A DNA stretch of 64,000 nt from an uncultured Flavobacteriales bacterium (GCA_938084585.1 CALKFF010000029.1:55391-119390); one strand, 5' to 3'. Positions 18,906-29,109 are shown, counted from the first letter of the stretch. The notes: generated from the letters alone by a model not told the origin. Made by a program: numbers and translations.

Positions 18906-20030
18906 TCATTGCAGAACGGCGGATTTTTCTTGTGCGATGTTGGCGACAAAGTCGTCAAACAGGTAGCGGCTGTCGTGGGGGCCTGCGGAAGCTTCAGGGT
19001 GGTATTGCACACTGAACACAGATCGTCCCACCAAGCGAATGCCGGCCACGGTGTTGTCGTTCAAATGGACGTGGGTCTCTTCCACATCCGCGTTGGATTC
19101 CAGGCTCTCGCGGCTGATCACAAACCCGTGGTTTTGGGAGGTGATTTCGCATGTGCCTGTGATCAAGTTCTTGACCGGGTGGTTCACCCCGCGGTGACCG
19201 TTGAACATCTTCTCGGTTTGCACCCCTTGGCTCAACGCCAAGACTTGGTGCCCCAAACAAATGCCGAACACCGGCAGCCCGCTCTCCACCAACTTGGCCA
19301 CCTCGGCCACCACACCTGGCATCGCCGCAGGGTCGCCTGGGCCATTGCTGAGCATGATGCCCTCCGGGTTCCAGGCCAACAAATCACCCGCAGCGCTGTC
19401 CCACGGGAACACCTTGACGTGGCAGCCACGGTCCACCAAGCAGCGCACGATGCTCTCCTTGACCCCAAGGTCCAACAACGCCACACGGTGTGCATTGCCG
19501 ACGCCCGCTTCACGGACTTCCGTCACACTCACCTGGCTCGAAAGCTCCATGCCTTTCATGGAAGGCACTTCGGACAACTTGGCCTTGAGCTCTTCCACGC
19601 TGGTGCCGTCGCTGGACACGACCGCGTTCATGGCGCCGTGCTCACGGATGTGCGTGACCAAAGCCCGCGTGTCCACATCGCGAATGCCCACCACCTCGTG
19701 GCTTTCCAGGTCGTCCTGCAACGTGCCGCTGCCGCCTGGTCGGCTGGCCACAGACGAGAAGTTGCGCGCCACCACGCCCGCCACGCGCGGCCCAGCAGAC
19801 TCGGTCTCCCCTTCATGCACACCGTAATTGCCAATGTGGGCGGTCGCCATCACCACAATTTGCTTGTGGTAGCTGGGGTCCGTGAAGATTTCTTGATAAC
19901 CGTACATCCCGGTGTTGAATGCAATTTCACCGAAACTGGTGCCGCGGCTTCCGGCTGCTTTGCCATGGAACACTGTCCCATCGGCCAAGACCAACACCGC
20001 AACGTCTGAAGGCAAGGGGTTGTCAATCAT
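18906..20030 (-). CDS. carA: Carbamoyl-phosphate synthase small subunit
   Basis: CarA is the glutaminase subunit that supplies ammonia to CarB for carbamoyl phosphate, feeding pyrimidine and arginine synthesis. The 374-residue protein has the CarA N-domain (GTSFGEIAFNTGMYGYQE, about 29-46) and a class I amidotransferase domain. The nucleophile lies in FGICLGHQ (about 256-263) and the catalytic His-Glu in YHPEAS near 350. The large subunit gene is not in this window. The rplQ-carA-eno order is usual in Flavobacteriales. A strong terminator separates it from rplQ, and a -7-like octamer lies 4 nt before its ATG, so it has its own promoter. Confidence 0.96.
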   Translation of the reverse strand: MIDNPLPSDVAVLVLADGTVFHGKAAGSRGTSFGEIAFNTGMYGYQEIFTDPSYHKQIVVMATAHIGNYGVHEGETESAGPRVAGVVARNFSSVASRPGGSGTLQDDLESHEVVGIRDVDTRALVTHIREHGAMNAVVSSDGTSVEELKAKLSEVPSMKGMELSSQVSVTEVREAGVGNAHRVALLDLGVKESIVRCLVDRGCHVKVFPWDSAAGDLLAWNPEGIMLSNGPGDPAAMPGVVAEVAKLVESGLPVFGICLGHQVLALSQGVQTEKMFNGHRGVNHPVKNLITGTCEITSQNHGFVISRESLESNADVEETHVHLNDNTVAGIRLVGRSVFSVQYHPEASAGPHDSRYLFDDFVANIAQEKSAVLQ

Positions 20031-20034
20031 GCCG

Positions 20035-20042
20035 CGAAGATA
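20035..20042 (-). promoter_or_regulatory. TATCTTCG -7-like element, 4 nt before carA
   Basis: On the minus strand TATCTTCG is followed by CGGC and the carA ATG. It lies downstream of the rplQ terminator, as expected for an independent promoter of carA-eno. Confidence 0.6.
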
Positions 20043-20090
20043 CAGATTCGAATGAGCCCTTCATCCACAGAAAACCACCAACTTCCAACA

Positions 20091-20120
20091 AAAAAGGGAG
20101 ACCCGAGGGTCTCCCTTTTT
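20091..20120 (-). terminator. Intrinsic terminator after rplQ
   Basis: AAAAAGGGAGACC pairs perfectly with GGTCTCCCTTTTT around a CGAG loop. The T run on the minus strand follows rplQ by about 17 nt and closes the ribosomal protein cluster. Confidence 0.88.
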
Positions 20121-20137
20121 CATGCCGGAAGCTGGAT

Positions 20138-20725
20138 TCAGTCTTCCTTCTTCCCTTCTGCGCTGTCGTCAGCAGCAGGGGCGTCGTCGGCCGCAGGTGC
20201 CTCGTCAGCTACCTCCGCCGCGGGGGCTTCTTCAGCTGGGGCGTCTGCCACCTCTTCCACGACCACGGCATCCTCCACAACAGGAGCTTCCGCAGCAGGA
20301 GCGGCCTTCTTGGCGCCTCCACGACGTGAACGACGTGTCTTCTTCTTCTCTTCGCGTCCGTAGATTTCGTTGAAATCGACGAGCTCGATCAAACACATAT
20401 CAGCGTTGTCACCCAAACGGTTGCCGGTGCGAATGATACGGGTGTAGCCGCCCTCACGGGTGCTCACCTTGGGTCCCACTTCGCGGAACAACTCGGTCAC
20501 GGCATGCTTGCTTCCGAGGTAGCTGAAGCAAACGCGACGGCTGTGCGTGGTGTCGTCTTTGGAACGGTTCACGAGGGGCTCCACAAATTTCCGCAGCTCT
20601 TTGGCTTTGGCCACGGTGGTTGTGATGCGCTTGTGCTCAATCAATGAGCAGGCCATGTTGGAGAGCATCGCTTTGCGGTGTGCACTCTTGCGGCCGAGGT
20701 GGTTGAATTTCTTTCCGTGACGCAT
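20138..20725 (-). CDS. rplQ: Ribosomal protein bL17 with long acidic C-terminal tail
   Basis: bL17 binds 23S rRNA near the tunnel exit. The conserved core (about 1-120) begins [12 protein letters not shown] and contains the family's [23 protein letters not shown]. After about residue 125 a basic patch [14 protein letters not shown] is followed by about 55 residues made almost only of Ala, Glu, Asp, Pro and Val. This makes the protein 195 residues, against about 120-160 in most families. The tail is probably disordered. It starts 2 nt after the rpoA stop and is last in the alpha-type operon. Confidence 0.96.
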   Translation of the reverse strand: MRHGKKFNHLGRKSAHRKAMLSNMACSLIEHKRITTTVAKAKELRKFVEPLVNRSKDDTTHSRRVCFSYLGSKHAVTELFREVGPKVSTREGGYTRIIRTGNRLGDNADMCLIELVDFNEIYGREEKKKTRRSRRGGAKKAAPAAEAPVVEDAVVVEEVADAPAEEAPAAEVADEAPAADDAPAADDSAEGKKED

Positions 20726-20727
20726 GA

Positions 20728-21720
20728 TTACTCAGATTCGAGTTTGTACTTGCTCACATCCATGCCAAACGCAAGGTTCTTGCCTTCGACGAGCTCTTCC
20801 AATTCTGTCAGAGACTTCTTGCCGAAGTTGCGGAACTTGAGCAGATCGTTCTTGTTGAAGGCGACGAGGTCGCCCAGGGTGTCAATGTCAGCTGCCTTCA
20901 AGCAGTTCAACGCACGGACGCTGAGGTCCATGTCGGCCAACTTGGTCTTGAGCAACTGGCGCATGTGCAGGCTGCTTTCGTCGAACTCCTCTTCCACGTT
21001 GCTGTCTTCTGGCTCGAGAGAAATCTTCTCGTCAGAGAACAACATGAAGTGGTGGATGAGAATCTTCGCCGCTTCCTGCAACGCTTGCTTGGGGTGCACG
21101 CTGCCGTCGCAGTCCAATTCGAGGATCAACTTCTCGTAGTCGGTGCGTTGCTCCACACGGAAGTTTTCAATCTCGTACTTCACGTTCCGAATCGGGGTGA
21201 AGATGCTGTCGATGGCGATGGTGCCCACAGGAGCGTCCTCACGCTTGTTCTCCTCCGCAGGAACGTAGCCACGTCCCTTGCCGATGTGAAGCACGAGGTT
21301 CAACTCCACAGACTCGTCCATGTTGCAGATGACCATGTCGGGGTTCATGACCTGGAAGGCCGAAGTGAACTTGCCGAGGTCGCCTGCAGTGAAGGTCTTT
21401 TGGCCTTTCACAGAGACAGTCACAGACTCTTGGTCGGTGTCTTCAATGTGGCGGCGGAAACGAACTTGCTTGAGGTTCAAGACAATCTCCGTCACGTCTT
21501 CCACCACACCCTTGATGGTGCTGAACTCGTGGTCGACACCCTCCACGCGGAGGTTGGTGATTGCGAAGCCCTCCAACGAGGACAACAAGATGCGACGGAG
21601 CGCGTTGCCGACGGTCAAGCCAAACCCTGGCTCCAATGGACGGAACTCAAACTTGCCATTGTAGTCGGTCGAGTCAAGCATGATGACCTTGTCCGGCTGC
21701 TGAAAATCGAGAATTGCCAT
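20728..21720 (-). CDS. rpoA: RNA polymerase alpha subunit
   Basis: RpoA dimerises to scaffold RNA polymerase assembly and its C-terminal domain contacts promoter DNA and activators. The 330-residue protein has the alpha-NTD ([29 protein letters not shown], within about 19-47) and an alpha-CTD from about 255 ([21 protein letters not shown]), joined by an acidic linker. It sits between rpsD and rplQ, the standard order, with 21 nt and 2 nt gaps. Confidence 0.98.
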   Translation of the reverse strand: MAILDFQQPDKVIMLDSTDYNGKFEFRPLEPGFGLTVGNALRRILLSSLEGFAITNLRVEGVDHEFSTIKGVVEDVTEIVLNLKQVRFRRHIEDTDQESVTVSVKGQKTFTAGDLGKFTSAFQVMNPDMVICNMDESVELNLVLHIGKGRGYVPAEENKREDAPVGTIAIDSIFTPIRNVKYEIENFRVEQRTDYEKLILELDCDGSVHPKQALQEAAKILIHHFMLFSDEKISLEPEDSNVEEEFDESSLHMRQLLKTKLADMDLSVRALNCLKAADIDTLGDLVAFNKNDLLKFRNFGKKSLTELEELVEGKNLAFGMDVSKYKLESE

Positions 21721-21741
21721 GTCTTTTGGTTCAGGGATGGA

Positions 21742-22347
21742 TTACTTAGAGTACAATTCCACAATCAAAGACTCCTTGATGTTCTCTGGAATCTGATTCC
21801 GAGAAGGAATGTTGATCATGGTCCCGGACATGGCAGCGCCATCCCAGTTCAACCAATCGTGGCTCTGGTTGCTGTTGGCGAGAGAGGCAGTCACCACTTC
21901 GAGGGACTTGCTCTTCTCACGAACGCCCACCACATCTCCCTCACGCAAACGGTAAGAAGGAATGTTCACCACCGAACCGTTCACGGTGATGTGACGGTGC
22001 GACACCAACTGACGGGCTCCGCGACGGGTTGGGGCGATGCCCAAACGGTACACGATGTTGTCCAAGCGACGCTCACACAACTGGAGAAGGATCTCGCCAG
22101 TGATGCCAGACTTCGCGTTGGCCGCCTTAAACATGTTGGAGAACTGCTTCTCCAAGATGCCGTAGGTGTACTTGGCTTTCTGCTTTTCCGCAAGCTGAAC
22201 AGAGTACTCTGACTCCTTCTTGCGACGACGGGTGTTGCCGTGTTGACCAGGTCCGTAAGGACGGCGCTCAAGCGCCTTATCTGGTCCAAAAATCGCCTCC
22301 TTGAAGCGACGTGTGATCTTGGATTTGGGTCCGCGGTAACGTGCCAT
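21742..22347 (-). CDS. rpsD: Ribosomal protein uS4
   Basis: uS4 is a primary 16S rRNA binder that nucleates the 30S body and contributes to decoding accuracy. The 201-residue protein starts [15 protein letters not shown] and carries the S4 RNA-binding domain around [26 protein letters not shown] (within about 92-117). The N-terminal region lacks a clustered Cys zinc site; one Cys is visible near 91. It lies 21 nt before rpoA in the transcript. Confidence 0.98.
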   Translation of the reverse strand: MARYRGPKSKITRRFKEAIFGPDKALERRPYGPGQHGNTRRRKKESEYSVQLAEKQKAKYTYGILEKQFSNMFKAANAKSGITGEILLQLCERRLDNIVYRLGIAPTRRGARQLVSHRHITVNGSVVNIPSYRLREGDVVGVREKSKSLEVVTASLANSNQSHDWLNWDGAAMSGTMINIPSRNQIPENIKESLIVELYSK

Positions 22348-22377
22348 AAATCTTGCTTTCTTTCAGTTCAACGACGA

Positions 22378-22758
22378 TTAAACGCGACGACGCTTTGGAG
22401 GGCGGCACCCGTTGTGTGGAAGTGGGGTCACGTCCACGATTTCAGAGACTTCGATGCCCATGTTGTGCAGCGTGCGAATGGCACTCTCACGGCCCTGTCC
22501 AGGACCTTTCACGAACACTCGGATTTTCTTGAGTCCAGCTTCCAAGGCCACTTTGCCACAATCCTCAGCCGCACATTGCGCAGCGTAAGGCGTGTTTTTC
22601 TTGGAACCACGGAATCCCATCTTTCCGGCGCTTGACCAGGAAATCACCTGACCTGTGTTGTTGGTCAGGGAGATGATGATGTTGTTGAAAGAAGAGTGGA
22701 TGTGGGCTTGGCCCTGCGCTTCCACTTTGACCTTCCTTTTCTTGACGCTTTTCGCCAT
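22378..22758 (-). CDS. rpsK: Ribosomal protein uS11
   Basis: uS11 lies on the 30S platform near the mRNA exit. The 126-residue protein has the typical [18 protein letters not shown] segment (about 16-33), the GMRGSKKN-like [14 protein letters not shown] (about 48-61) and the terminal [18 protein letters not shown], whose Asn-Gly is the family's isoaspartate-prone site. It is 30 nt upstream of rpsD in the operon. Confidence 0.98.
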   Translation of the reverse strand: MAKSVKKRKVKVEAQGQAHIHSSFNNIIISLTNNTGQVISWSSAGKMGFRGSKKNTPYAAQCAAEDCGKVALEAGLKKIRVFVKGPGQGRESAIRTLHNMGIEVSEIVDVTPLPHNGCRPPKRRRV

Positions 22759-22821
22759 CGTCGTTGGTTTTGGAGGTGATCGGCCCCTTGGGACCCAAAT
22801 GGTCAGACCGGAGTCTGGATG

Positions 22822-23190
22822 TTACTTCTTCTTGTTCGCCACAGTCTTGCGCTTCCCTTTCCGGGTGCGGCTGTTGTTCTTGGTGCGCTGACCGCGGAGT
22901 GGCAGGCTGTTCCGGTGGCGGATGCCACGCTGACAACCGATGTCCATCAAACGCTTGATGTCTTGAGATGTCTCAGAACGCAACTCACCTTCCACCTTGA
23001 AGCCGGTGGCAATGGCGGTACGGATGGCGCCAACTTCGTCGTCAGACCAAGTCTCCACCTTCTTGTTCTCGTCCACACCTGCTTCCGCCAACACCTTCGC
23101 AGCGCGGCTGCGACCGATGCCGTAGATGTAAGTCAGTGCAATAACTCCGCGCTTGTTGCGGGGAATGTCGATACCAGCAATACGTGCCAT
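22822..23190 (-). CDS. rpsM: Ribosomal protein uS13
   Basis: uS13 forms intersubunit bridges on the 30S head. The 122-residue protein starts [15 protein letters not shown], has [10 protein letters not shown] (about 23-32) and the RNA-binding [32 protein letters not shown] tail within about 88-115, then a Lys-rich end. It lies between rpmJ and rpsK with gaps of 27 and 63 nt. Confidence 0.98.
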   Translation of the reverse strand: MARIAGIDIPRNKRGVIALTYIYGIGRSRAAKVLAEAGVDENKKVETWSDDEVGAIRTAIATGFKVEGELRSETSQDIKRLMDIGCQRGIRHRNSLPLRGQRTKNNSRTRKGKRKTVANKKK

Positions 23191-23217
23191 GCAATCGTGA
23201 TTTAAACAGCTCCGGGA

Positions 23218-23334
23218 TCAACCCTGACGCTGCTTCATTTTGGGGTTCTTCTTGTTGATGACGTAAAGACGTCCTTTCCGGCGAACGATTTTGCAATCGG
23301 CCGTACGCTTCTTGATGGATGCGCGAGTTTTCAT
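23218..23334 (-). CDS. rpmJ: Ribosomal protein bL36, zinc-free type
   Basis: This 38-residue gene encodes [20 protein letters not shown] followed by a basic tail ending KMKQRQG. It lies between infA and rpsM, the usual place. Only one Cys (position 14) is present and the His/Cys zinc ligands of classic bL36 are missing, so it is the C-minus form. The frame was read from the minus strand between the stop at 23218 and the ATG at 23334. Confidence 0.93.
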   Translation of the reverse strand: MKTRASIKKRTADCKIVRRKGRLYVINKKNPKMKQRQG

Positions 23335-23344
23335 GTTGCTCGTG

Positions 23345-23566
23345 TTATTTCTTGTACCGGAATGTGATGCGACCCTTGGACAAATCGTAGGGGCTCATCT
23401 CAACTTTCACGCGATCACCTGGCAAGATCTTGATGTAGTACATCCTCATCTTTCCAGAGATGTGGGCCATGATGGTGTGCCCATTCTCAAGCTCCACTCG
23501 GAAACGCGCGTTGGAGAGCGCTTCCAAGATGGTGCCATCTTGTGTGATCGACGTTTGTTTCGCCAT
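23345..23566 (-). CDS. infA: Translation initiation factor IF-1
   Basis: IF-1 blocks the ribosomal A site during initiation. The 73-residue protein has the S1-type OB fold with the family's [21 protein letters not shown] start, [23 protein letters not shown] centre and [15 protein letters not shown] end. It lies between map and rpmJ, as in other Bacteroidota, and is the only IF-1 gene here. Confidence 0.97.
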   Translation of the reverse strand: MAKQTSITQDGTILEALSNARFRVELENGHTIMAHISGKMRMYYIKILPGDRVKVEMSPYDLSKGRITFRYKK

Positions 23567-23574
23567 ACTGTAAC

Positions 23575-24375
23575 TCAGTTCGTATTCTTCGAATTCAAAA
23601 CTTCTTCAATGTCTTTGAAGCTGGAGAGAACGTCTGCCTTGCCTTGCCGCACAACCACGTCGTGCTCAAAGTGGGCGCTGACCTTGCCGTCACGCGTCAC
23701 GATGGTCCAACCATCTTCCGCCTGACCGACTTCGCGGCCGCCGAGGTTGATCATGGGTTCGATGGCCAGCACCATGCCGTCCATGAGCTTGGGGCCGTTC
23801 CCGCGTCGTCCGTAATTGGGGACTTCAGGGGCCTCATGCAAGTCCCGGCCCAAGCCGTGACCCACCAATTCTCGAACCACACCGTAACCCTGCCCTTCAG
23901 CGTGCTGCTGACAGGCGTGGCCAATGTCGCCGATGCGTTTCCCCACCACAGCTTGCTCGATCGCCAGATCCAAACAAACTTTGGTGGTGTCCAGAAGCCG
24001 CTGGACTTCTTCAGAAACGTCGCCCACCGCGAAGGTGTAAGCACTGTCTCCGTAGAAGCCATTCATCAACACCCCACAGTCCACCGACACAATGTCTCCC
24101 TCTTGGAGGGGCGTGTCGTTGGGGATGCCATGAACCACCGCTTCATTGACTGAGGTGCACAACGAGTTTGGAAAACCTCCGTACCCTTTGAACCCAGGCT
24201 CAGCCCCGTGGTCTCGGATGAACTCCTCGGCCACCGCATCGAGCGCAAGCGTGGTCACACCGGGTTGCACCCGGGCGGCGACCTGCGCCAACGTTCTCCC
24301 AACAAGCAAAGAACTCAACCGAATGAGCTCGACTTCCTCGTCCGTCTTGATGCGGACTCGTCGACCCAAGCTCAT
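23575..24375 (-). CDS. map: Methionine aminopeptidase, type I
   Basis: MetAP removes the initiator methionine from new proteins. From the ATG at 24375 the product is 266 residues. Metal ligands of the pita-bread fold are visible: Asp in [18 protein letters not shown] (two Asp), His in [19 protein letters not shown], and Glu in MVLAIEPMI and [11 protein letters not shown] longer in-frame start at 24435 would overlap secY by more than 50 nt and add a poorly conserved segment, so I prefer 24375 ([19 protein letters not shown]), 7 nt after the secY stop. The secY-map-infA order is conserved. Confidence 0.95.
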   Translation of the reverse strand: MSLGRRVRIKTDEEVELIRLSSLLVGRTLAQVAARVQPGVTTLALDAVAEEFIRDHGAEPGFKGYGGFPNSLCTSVNEAVVHGIPNDTPLQEGDIVSVDCGVLMNGFYGDSAYTFAVGDVSEEVQRLLDTTKVCLDLAIEQAVVGKRIGDIGHACQQHAEGQGYGVVRELVGHGLGRDLHEAPEVPNYGRRGNGPKLMDGMVLAIEPMINLGGREVGQAEDGWTIVTRDGKVSAHFEHDVVVRQGKADVLSSFKDIEEVLNSKNTN

Positions 24376-24382
24376 TCGAAAA

Positions 24383-25729
24383 TCAGCCAGCGATTCCGCC
24401 CACAGGAGACTGTGGACGTCCACGCATTTTACCACTCTTCATCAAACCGTCGTAGCGACGTGAAAGCAAGTAGCTCTCGATTTGCTGAAGCGTGTCCAAA
24501 ATCACACCCACCATGATCAACAGGGAGGTTCCCCCGAAGAAGATGGCAAAGGTCTGTGCTTTCGTCAATCCAAGTTGGAACACGATCGCGGGCAAGACCG
24601 CAATCAATCCCAAGAACACGGCACCTGGCAAGGTGATGCGAGACAGCACCTCGTCGAGGAACTCCGCAGTCGGACGTCCAGGCTTCACGCCAGGAACAAA
24701 GCTGTTTTGACGCTTCAGGTCGTCCGCCATTTGGTTCGGGTTCACCGTGATTGCCGTGTAGAAGTAGGTGAACACCACAATCATCACAAAGAAGAGGACG
24801 TTGTACCAAAGGCCGTTGAAGTCGCTCAACGACTGGAGGATTTCATTGCCCTGCAACGACTCGCTCTGCGTGAGGTACAGCGGCACAAACATGATCGCCT
24901 GGGCGAAAATGATGGGCATCACACCCGAGCTGTTCACTTTCAATGGAATGAAGCTGCGTGCACCCTCACCTGCTGGCAACATGCCTCCGGCCTGTTGCAT
25001 TTTGGCCATTTGCACAGGCACCTTGCGGATCGCCTGGACCAAAGCCACGCTGGCGCCGATGATGATCAACAAGAACGCCAGCTCCACCAAGAAGAAGAAC
25101 AACGTGGTGTCGGGGTGCGCAAACTCTTGCACAATCGCCTGCGGGAACGTGGCGATGATGCCGATCATGATCAACAACGAAATGCCGTTTCCGACGCCTT
25201 TGTCCGTGATGCGCTCTCCGAGCCACATGATCAGCAGCGTGCTGCAAGTCAAAATGGTCACCGCAGAGAACCACCAAAACGCGTCTGGGCTCTGCACCAC
25301 ACCTGGGACGCTCACCACGCTGGACGCGAGGTATCCGGGCGCCTGCACCAAGGTGATGGCGATGGTGAGGAAGCGCGTCCACTGGTTGATTTTGTTGCGG
25401 CCGCTCTCACCTTCCTTCTGCAGCTTCTGGACCGCAGGAACGGCGATGCTCAAGAGCTGGATGATGATGGAAGCCGAGATGTAAGGCATGATGCCCAGTG
25501 CGAAGATGGACGCACGGGTGAAGGCACCGCCGGTGAACAAAGACAAGATGTCTCCAAGACCTCCTGAACCAAGCTGGCTCATTTGCGCTGCGAGCACATC
25601 GCTGTTCACACCTGGAAGGACGATGAAGGAGCCCACACGGTACACCAAAATCAATCCGAGCGTGACACCAAGCTTCTGACGAAGCTCTTCATGCCTCCAG
25701 ATGTCTCCGATTTTTTGGAAGAACCTCAT
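24383..25729 (-). CDS. secY: Preprotein translocase subunit SecY
   Basis: SecY forms the protein-conducting channel of the inner membrane with SecE and SecG. The 448-residue protein shows about ten hydrophobic segments, the N-terminal plug region ([28 protein letters not shown]), [12 protein letters not shown] near 80-92 and the cytoplasmic loop with [26 protein letters not shown], needed for ribosome and SecA binding. Its ATG overlaps the rplO stop (ATGA), so translation is probably coupled. Confidence 0.97.
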   Translation of the reverse strand: MRFFQKIGDIWRHEELRQKLGVTLGLILVYRVGSFIVLPGVNSDVLAAQMSQLGSGGLGDILSLFTGGAFTRASIFALGIMPYISASIIIQLLSIAVPAVQKLQKEGESGRNKINQWTRFLTIAITLVQAPGYLASSVVSVPGVVQSPDAFWWFSAVTILTCSTLLIMWLGERITDKGVGNGISLLIMIGIIATFPQAIVQEFAHPDTTLFFFLVELAFLLIIIGASVALVQAIRKVPVQMAKMQQAGGMLPAGEGARSFIPLKVNSSGVMPIIFAQAIMFVPLYLTQSESLQGNEILQSLSDFNGLWYNVLFFVMIVVFTYFYTAITVNPNQMADDLKRQNSFVPGVKPGRPTAEFLDEVLSRITLPGAVFLGLIAVLPAIVFQLGLTKAQTFAIFFGGTSLLIMVGVILDTLQQIESYLLSRRYDGLMKSGKMRGRPQSPVGGIAG

Positions 25730-26187
25730 TTCGCAAAGCGGTCAATGGTGGAACATTTGCCTCCAGCTCCTTCGATGGCGGCCGTGGCCGACTTGCTGAA
25801 CTGGTGGGCAGACACTTCCACACCCGTGGTCAATTCACCACGGCCGAGGATTTTCACGAGATCGTGCTTGCCCGCCAAACCGTTGGCGACCAAGTCGGCT
25901 GGGGTGACAGCCTTCAAACCGGTCTTCTCGATCAAGGCTTGCAATGTGTCGACATTGATGCCCTTGTATTCGACGCGGTTGGGGTTTGTGAAACCGAACT
26001 TCGGAACGCGACGCTGCAAAGGCATCTGTCCACCTTCAAATCCAATCTTGGACTTGTAGCCTGAACGAGACTTCGCGCCTTTGTGACCGCGTGTGGAAGT
26101 GCCTCCGTGACCGGAGCCTTCTCCGCGACCAACTCGCTTGCGCTGCTTCCGAGATCCTGACGCTGGGGTAAGGTTGCTGAGATTCAT
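25726..26187 (-). CDS. rplO: Ribosomal protein uL15
   Basis: uL15 is a late-assembly 50S protein. The 153-residue product has the conserved Gly/Arg-rich N-terminal extension ([21 protein letters not shown], starting near residue 14; internal glycines contact rRNA) and a globular end with [13 protein letters not shown]. It sits between rpmD and secY and overlaps secY by 4 nt. Confidence 0.97.
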   Translation of the reverse strand: MNLSNLTPASGSRKQRKRVGRGEGSGHGGTSTRGHKGAKSRSGYKSKIGFEGGQMPLQRRVPKFGFTNPNRVEYKGINVDTLQALIEKTGLKAVTPADLVANGLAGKHDLVKILGRGELTTGVEVSAHQFSKSATAAIEGAGGKCSTIDRFAK

Positions 26188-26206
26188 GGAATGTGCTGGT
26201 TAGAGA

Positions 26207-26386
26207 TTATTTCTTTTCGACTTTCACCAAGTGACCCACTGCACGCACCATGCCCATGATCTGGGGGGTGTCTTCGTGTTCCACTGAGTTGTGAAGCTTT
26301 TTCAATCCGAGAGCCTTGATGGTCTCTTTCTGACGCTTGGTACGGTTGATCGCACTGCGCACTTGGGTGATGACAATTTTGCCCAT
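26207..26386 (-). CDS. rpmD: Ribosomal protein uL30
   Basis: The 59-residue product (MGKIVITQVRSAINRTKRQK onward) has the compact uL30 fold with ALGLKKL and the closing MVRAVGHLVKVEKK. The ATG at 26386 is used instead of the TTG two codons earlier. It lies between rpsE and rplO. bL30 is lost in some lineages, so its presence is informative. Confidence 0.96.
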   Translation of the reverse strand: MGKIVITQVRSAINRTKRQKETIKALGLKKLHNSVEHEDTPQIMGMVRAVGHLVKVEKK

Positions 26387-26397
26387 GGTCAATGCAA

Positions 26398-26943
26398 TTA
26401 TCCGTTGAACACTTTGCTGACAGGGATGCCGCGCAACTGCGCGACGTCGTTGGCGCTGCGAAGCTCCTTCAACGCGTTGAAGGTGGCCTTCACCACGTTG
26501 TGGGGGTTGGAAGACCCGAGGGACTTGGCCAACACATCTGTGATGCCAGCGCTCTCCAACACCGCACGCATCGCGCCACCGGCAATCACACCGGTACCTG
26601 GAGATGCAGGGCGGATCAAGATGTGCGCACCTGCGTACTTCATTTCCTGGGCGTGAGGGATGGTGCCGTTCACAAGCGGAACGTGGATCATGCCCTTCTT
26701 GCCATCTTCAATGCCTTTTTGAATGGCTGTGGCCACTTCACGGCTCTTGCCGAGACCGTGTCCCACTTTGCCCTTCTCGTCACCGACGATGACGATGGCG
26801 CTGAAGCTGAACGTGCGGCCACCCTTGGTGGTCTTTGCCACACGGTTGATTCCAACCAGGCGGTCTTTCAAATCGGGATCCCCAGTGCGCGATTGTTGCT
26901 CACGGTTTCCACCTCGCTTTTGTTGACGTTGATTCTGAGCCAT
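26398..26943 (-). CDS. rpsE: Ribosomal protein uS5
   Basis: uS5 helps form the mRNA entry channel and influences accuracy. The 181-residue product has a polar N-terminal extension ([15 protein letters not shown]), the double-stranded RNA-binding domain with [20 protein letters not shown] (about 39-58) and the C-domain with [23 protein letters not shown] (within about 109-131). It is placed between rplR and rpmD. Confidence 0.98.
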   Translation of the reverse strand: MAQNQRQQKRGGNREQQSRTGDPDLKDRLVGINRVAKTTKGGRTFSFSAIVIVGDEKGKVGHGLGKSREVATAIQKGIEDGKKGMIHVPLVNGTIPHAQEMKYAGAHILIRPASPGTGVIAGGAMRAVLESAGITDVLAKSLGSSNPHNVVKATFNALKELRSANDVAQLRGIPVSKVFNG

Positions 26944-26947
26944 CTCG

Positions 26948-27301
26948 TTAGAATTTCAAGCCACCTTCACGGGCAGCTTCAGCAAGTTTTTGAATGCGGC
27001 CATGGTAGAGGTACCCGTTGCGGTCAAAGACCACTTGAGACACTCCTGCAGCTTGGGCCTTCTCTGCAATCGACTTTCCCACCGCCGCGGCTTGGTCAAG
27101 CTTGGCACCTTCGGCGCCGTCCTTGCCAAGTGACGAGGCGGACGCAAGGGTGCGGCCCGCCAAGTCGTCGATGACTTGGGCGTAAATCTGCTTGTTGCTC
27201 CGGAACACGGTGAGGCGTGGACGCTCGGCTGTGCCCTGAACACGGCCGCGGACGCGGCTCTTGATGCGCTTGCGCGCTTTCGCTTTCTTCTTCGTATCCA
27301 T
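26948..27301 (-). CDS. rplR: Ribosomal protein uL18
   Basis: uL18 binds 5S rRNA in the central protuberance. The 117-residue product has a basic N-terminus ([16 protein letters not shown]), the [18 protein letters not shown] strand segment (about 29-46) and ends with [28 protein letters not shown], the family's C-terminal signature. It lies 4 nt before rpsE and 9 nt after rplF. Confidence 0.98.
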   Translation of the reverse strand: MDTKKKAKARKRIKSRVRGRVQGTAERPRLTVFRSNKQIYAQVIDDLAGRTLASASSLGKDGAEGAKLDQAAAVGKSIAEKAQAAGVSQVVFDRNGYLYHGRIQKLAEAAREGGLKF

Positions 27302-27310
27302 GACTTCAGG

Positions 27311-27862
27311 TTATTTGGCGGCCGTCTTACCAGCCTTGCGACGGATTTGCTCGCCCAAGAAGCGAACACCCTTGCCTTTGTAAGGCTCAATCTTACGCAG
27401 GCTGCGAATCTTCGCGGCAACCGTGCCCAACAATTGCTTGTCGTGTGACGACAAGGTCACGAGGGGAGCTTCACCTTTCTTGGTTTCTGCTTCCAACTTG
27501 ACTTCCTTCGGCAATTCAATGATGATGGGGTGGCTGTAACCCAAGCTCAAGTTGAGCTGTTGTCCCTGCGCAGCGGCACGGAAACCCACACCCACCATTT
27601 GAAGTTGAACCTTGTAACCTTCAGACACACCTGTGATCATGTTTTGGACCAAGGCGCGGTAGAGGCCGTGCTTTGAACGCACCTCTTTGTCGTCGTTGGG
27701 ACGAGACAACGTCAACACGTTGTCTGCGTACTCCATGGAGATCACTTCGTCCACCTCCTGCGTCAACTCCCCTTTGGGGCCTTTGACAGACACAACGTTG
27801 CCCTGGATGGAGAGTTCAACTCCACTGGGAACGGTGATGGGATTTTTTCCAATTCGGCTCAT
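27311..27862 (-). CDS. rplF: Ribosomal protein uL6
   Basis: uL6 lies near the sarcin-ricin loop and the GTPase factor site. The 183-residue product begins MSRIGKNPITVPSGVE and has the duplicated fold, with QMVGVGFRAAAQGQQLNLSLGYSHP (within about 83-107) and the C-terminal IRSLRKIEPYKGKGVRF. It follows rpsH by 6 nt. Confidence 0.98.
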   Translation of the reverse strand: MSRIGKNPITVPSGVELSIQGNVVSVKGPKGELTQEVDEVISMEYADNVLTLSRPNDDKEVRSKHGLYRALVQNMITGVSEGYKVQLQMVGVGFRAAAQGQQLNLSLGYSHPIIIELPKEVKLEAETKKGEAPLVTLSSHDKQLLGTVAAKIRSLRKIEPYKGKGVRFLGEQIRRKAGKTAAK

Positions 27863-27868
27863 GACGGA

Positions 27869-28267
27869 TCAGTATACAGTGCAAAGAATTTCGCCACCCA
27901 CGTTCAGTCGGCGGGCCTCCTTGTCGGTCATCAAGCCCTTGTTGGTGCTGATGATGCTGACGCCGAGACCGTTCAACACGCGGGGAAGACCATCCGCACC
28001 TGCGTAACGACGCAGACCAGGCTTCGAGTGGCGCTTGATTTCGGTAATGGCTGGTCGACGAGACTTGGCGTCGTAACGCAAGGCAATCTTGATGCTGCCT
28101 TGGTGACCTTCGTCGACAAACTTGTAGTTCAGGATGTACCCCTGGTCAAACAAGATTTTGGTCAATTCCTTCTTCAAGTTGGAAGCAGGAATTTCCACCA
28201 CCTTGTGACGGGCCATCTGCGCATTGCGAATGCGCGTCAAGTAATCGGAAATGGGATCGCTATGCAT
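27869..28267 (-). CDS. rpsH: Ribosomal protein uS8
   Basis: uS8 binds the central domain of 16S rRNA and in many bacteria represses the spc operon. The 132-residue product starts MHSDPISDYLTRIRNAQ and ends with the conserved GLGVSIISTNKGLMTDKEARRLNVGGEILCTVY region. No mimic of its rRNA site was searched in the rplE region. It lies between rpsN and rplF. Confidence 0.98.
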   Translation of the reverse strand: MHSDPISDYLTRIRNAQMARHKVVEIPASNLKKELTKILFDQGYILNYKFVDEGHQGSIKIALRYDAKSRRPAITEIKRHSKPGLRRYAGADGLPRVLNGLGVSIISTNKGLMTDKEARRLNVGGEILCTVY

Positions 28268-28284
28268 GTCTTCTCTGTTTCAGA

Positions 28285-28554
28285 TTACCAGCTGGCCTTT
28301 TTCACGCCGGGAATGCGTCCGTGCAACGCCATCTTGCGGAACAAGACGCGGCTGATGCCGAACTGACGCATGAAGCCGCGTGGACGGCCTGTGATTTGGC
28401 AACGGTTGTGCAAACGCACCGCTGCAGAGTTGGGTGGCAACTTTTGCAAGCCTTCCCAATCGCCAGCTTCTTTCAAGGCGGCACGCTTGGCAGCGTACTT
28501 CGCCACGAGGCGCTCGCGCTTGCGCTCACGCGCTTTCATGGATTCTTTGGCCAT
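28285..28554 (-). CDS. rpsN: Ribosomal protein uS14, zinc-free long form
   Basis: The 89-residue product is the long uS14 type without zinc-binding CxxC pairs; only one Cys ([18 protein letters not shown] region) is present. It has the conserved [10 protein letters not shown] start and the RPRG..R.F.ISR RNA-binding core. It sits 3 nt before rplE's stop side and 17 nt before rpsH in the transcript. Confidence 0.97.
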   Translation of the reverse strand: MAKESMKARERKRERLVAKYAAKRAALKEAGDWEGLQKLPPNSAAVRLHNRCQITGRPRGFMRQFGISRVLFRKMALHGRIPGVKKASW

Positions 28555-28557
28555 GGC

Positions 28558-29109
28558 TTAGTTCTTTTTGAATGGGAAACCGAACGCTTCGAGGAGGGCT
28601 TTCGCTTCCTCGTCCGTTTTCGCGGTGGTCACAATGGTGATGTCCATCCCGTTGATGTTCTTGACCTTGTCGAGGTCAATCTCGGGGTAGATGATTTGCT
28701 CTTTGATCCCGAAGGTGAAGTTGCCGCGGCCGTCAAAGCCTTTGGCCTTCACGCCTTGGAAGTCACGCGTACGAGGCAAAGACACCGCGATCAAGCGGTC
28801 CAAAAACTCGTACATGCGCTCACGACGCAAGGTGACACGTGCGCCAATCGGCATGCCCTTGCGCAGCTTGAAGTTCGACACGTCCTTCGTGGACAGGGTC
28901 GGCACAGCCTTTTGGCCCGCGATGATGGACATCTCACCCACGGCGGTGTCCACCATTTTGCGGTCGGCCACAGCCTTGCCCAAACCTTGGTTCAAGCAAA
29001 TCTTCACGATGCGGGGCACTTGCATGGACGAGGTGTACTCGAACTGCTTCTTCAATGCGGGAGCGATTTCCTCCGCGTATTGGGTCTGGAGTCGTGGAAT
29101 GTAGCTCAT
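28558..29109 (-). CDS. rplE: Ribosomal protein uL5
   Basis: uL5 binds 5S rRNA and contacts P-site tRNA. The 183-residue product has the [19 protein letters not shown] segment (about 37-55), [22 protein letters not shown] and the end [19 protein letters not shown]. The ATG at 29109 overlaps the last base of the rplX stop (TGATG); a GTG one codon earlier is less likely. Confidence 0.97.
   Translation of the reverse strand: MSYIPRLQTQYAEEIAPALKKQFEYTSSMQVPRIVKICLNQGLGKAVADRKMVDTAVGEMSIIAGQKAVPTLSTKDVSNFKLRKGMPIGARVTLRRERMYEFLDRLIAVSLPRTRDFQGVKAKGFDGRGNFTFGIKEQIIYPEIDLDKVKNINGMDITIVTTAKTDEEAKALLEAFGFPFKKN

Noticed and set aside
20965..22212. A 415-codon plus-strand frame across rpoA and rpsD
   Set aside because: It is antisense to two conserved genes and shows no domain or signal; the same holds for long plus-strand frames opposite secY, the ABC permease, dnaJ and murA.
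24376..24435. Extended N-terminus of map
   Set aside because: The extension overlaps the end of secY by over 50 nt and is not like the family start; the ATG at 24375 fits better.
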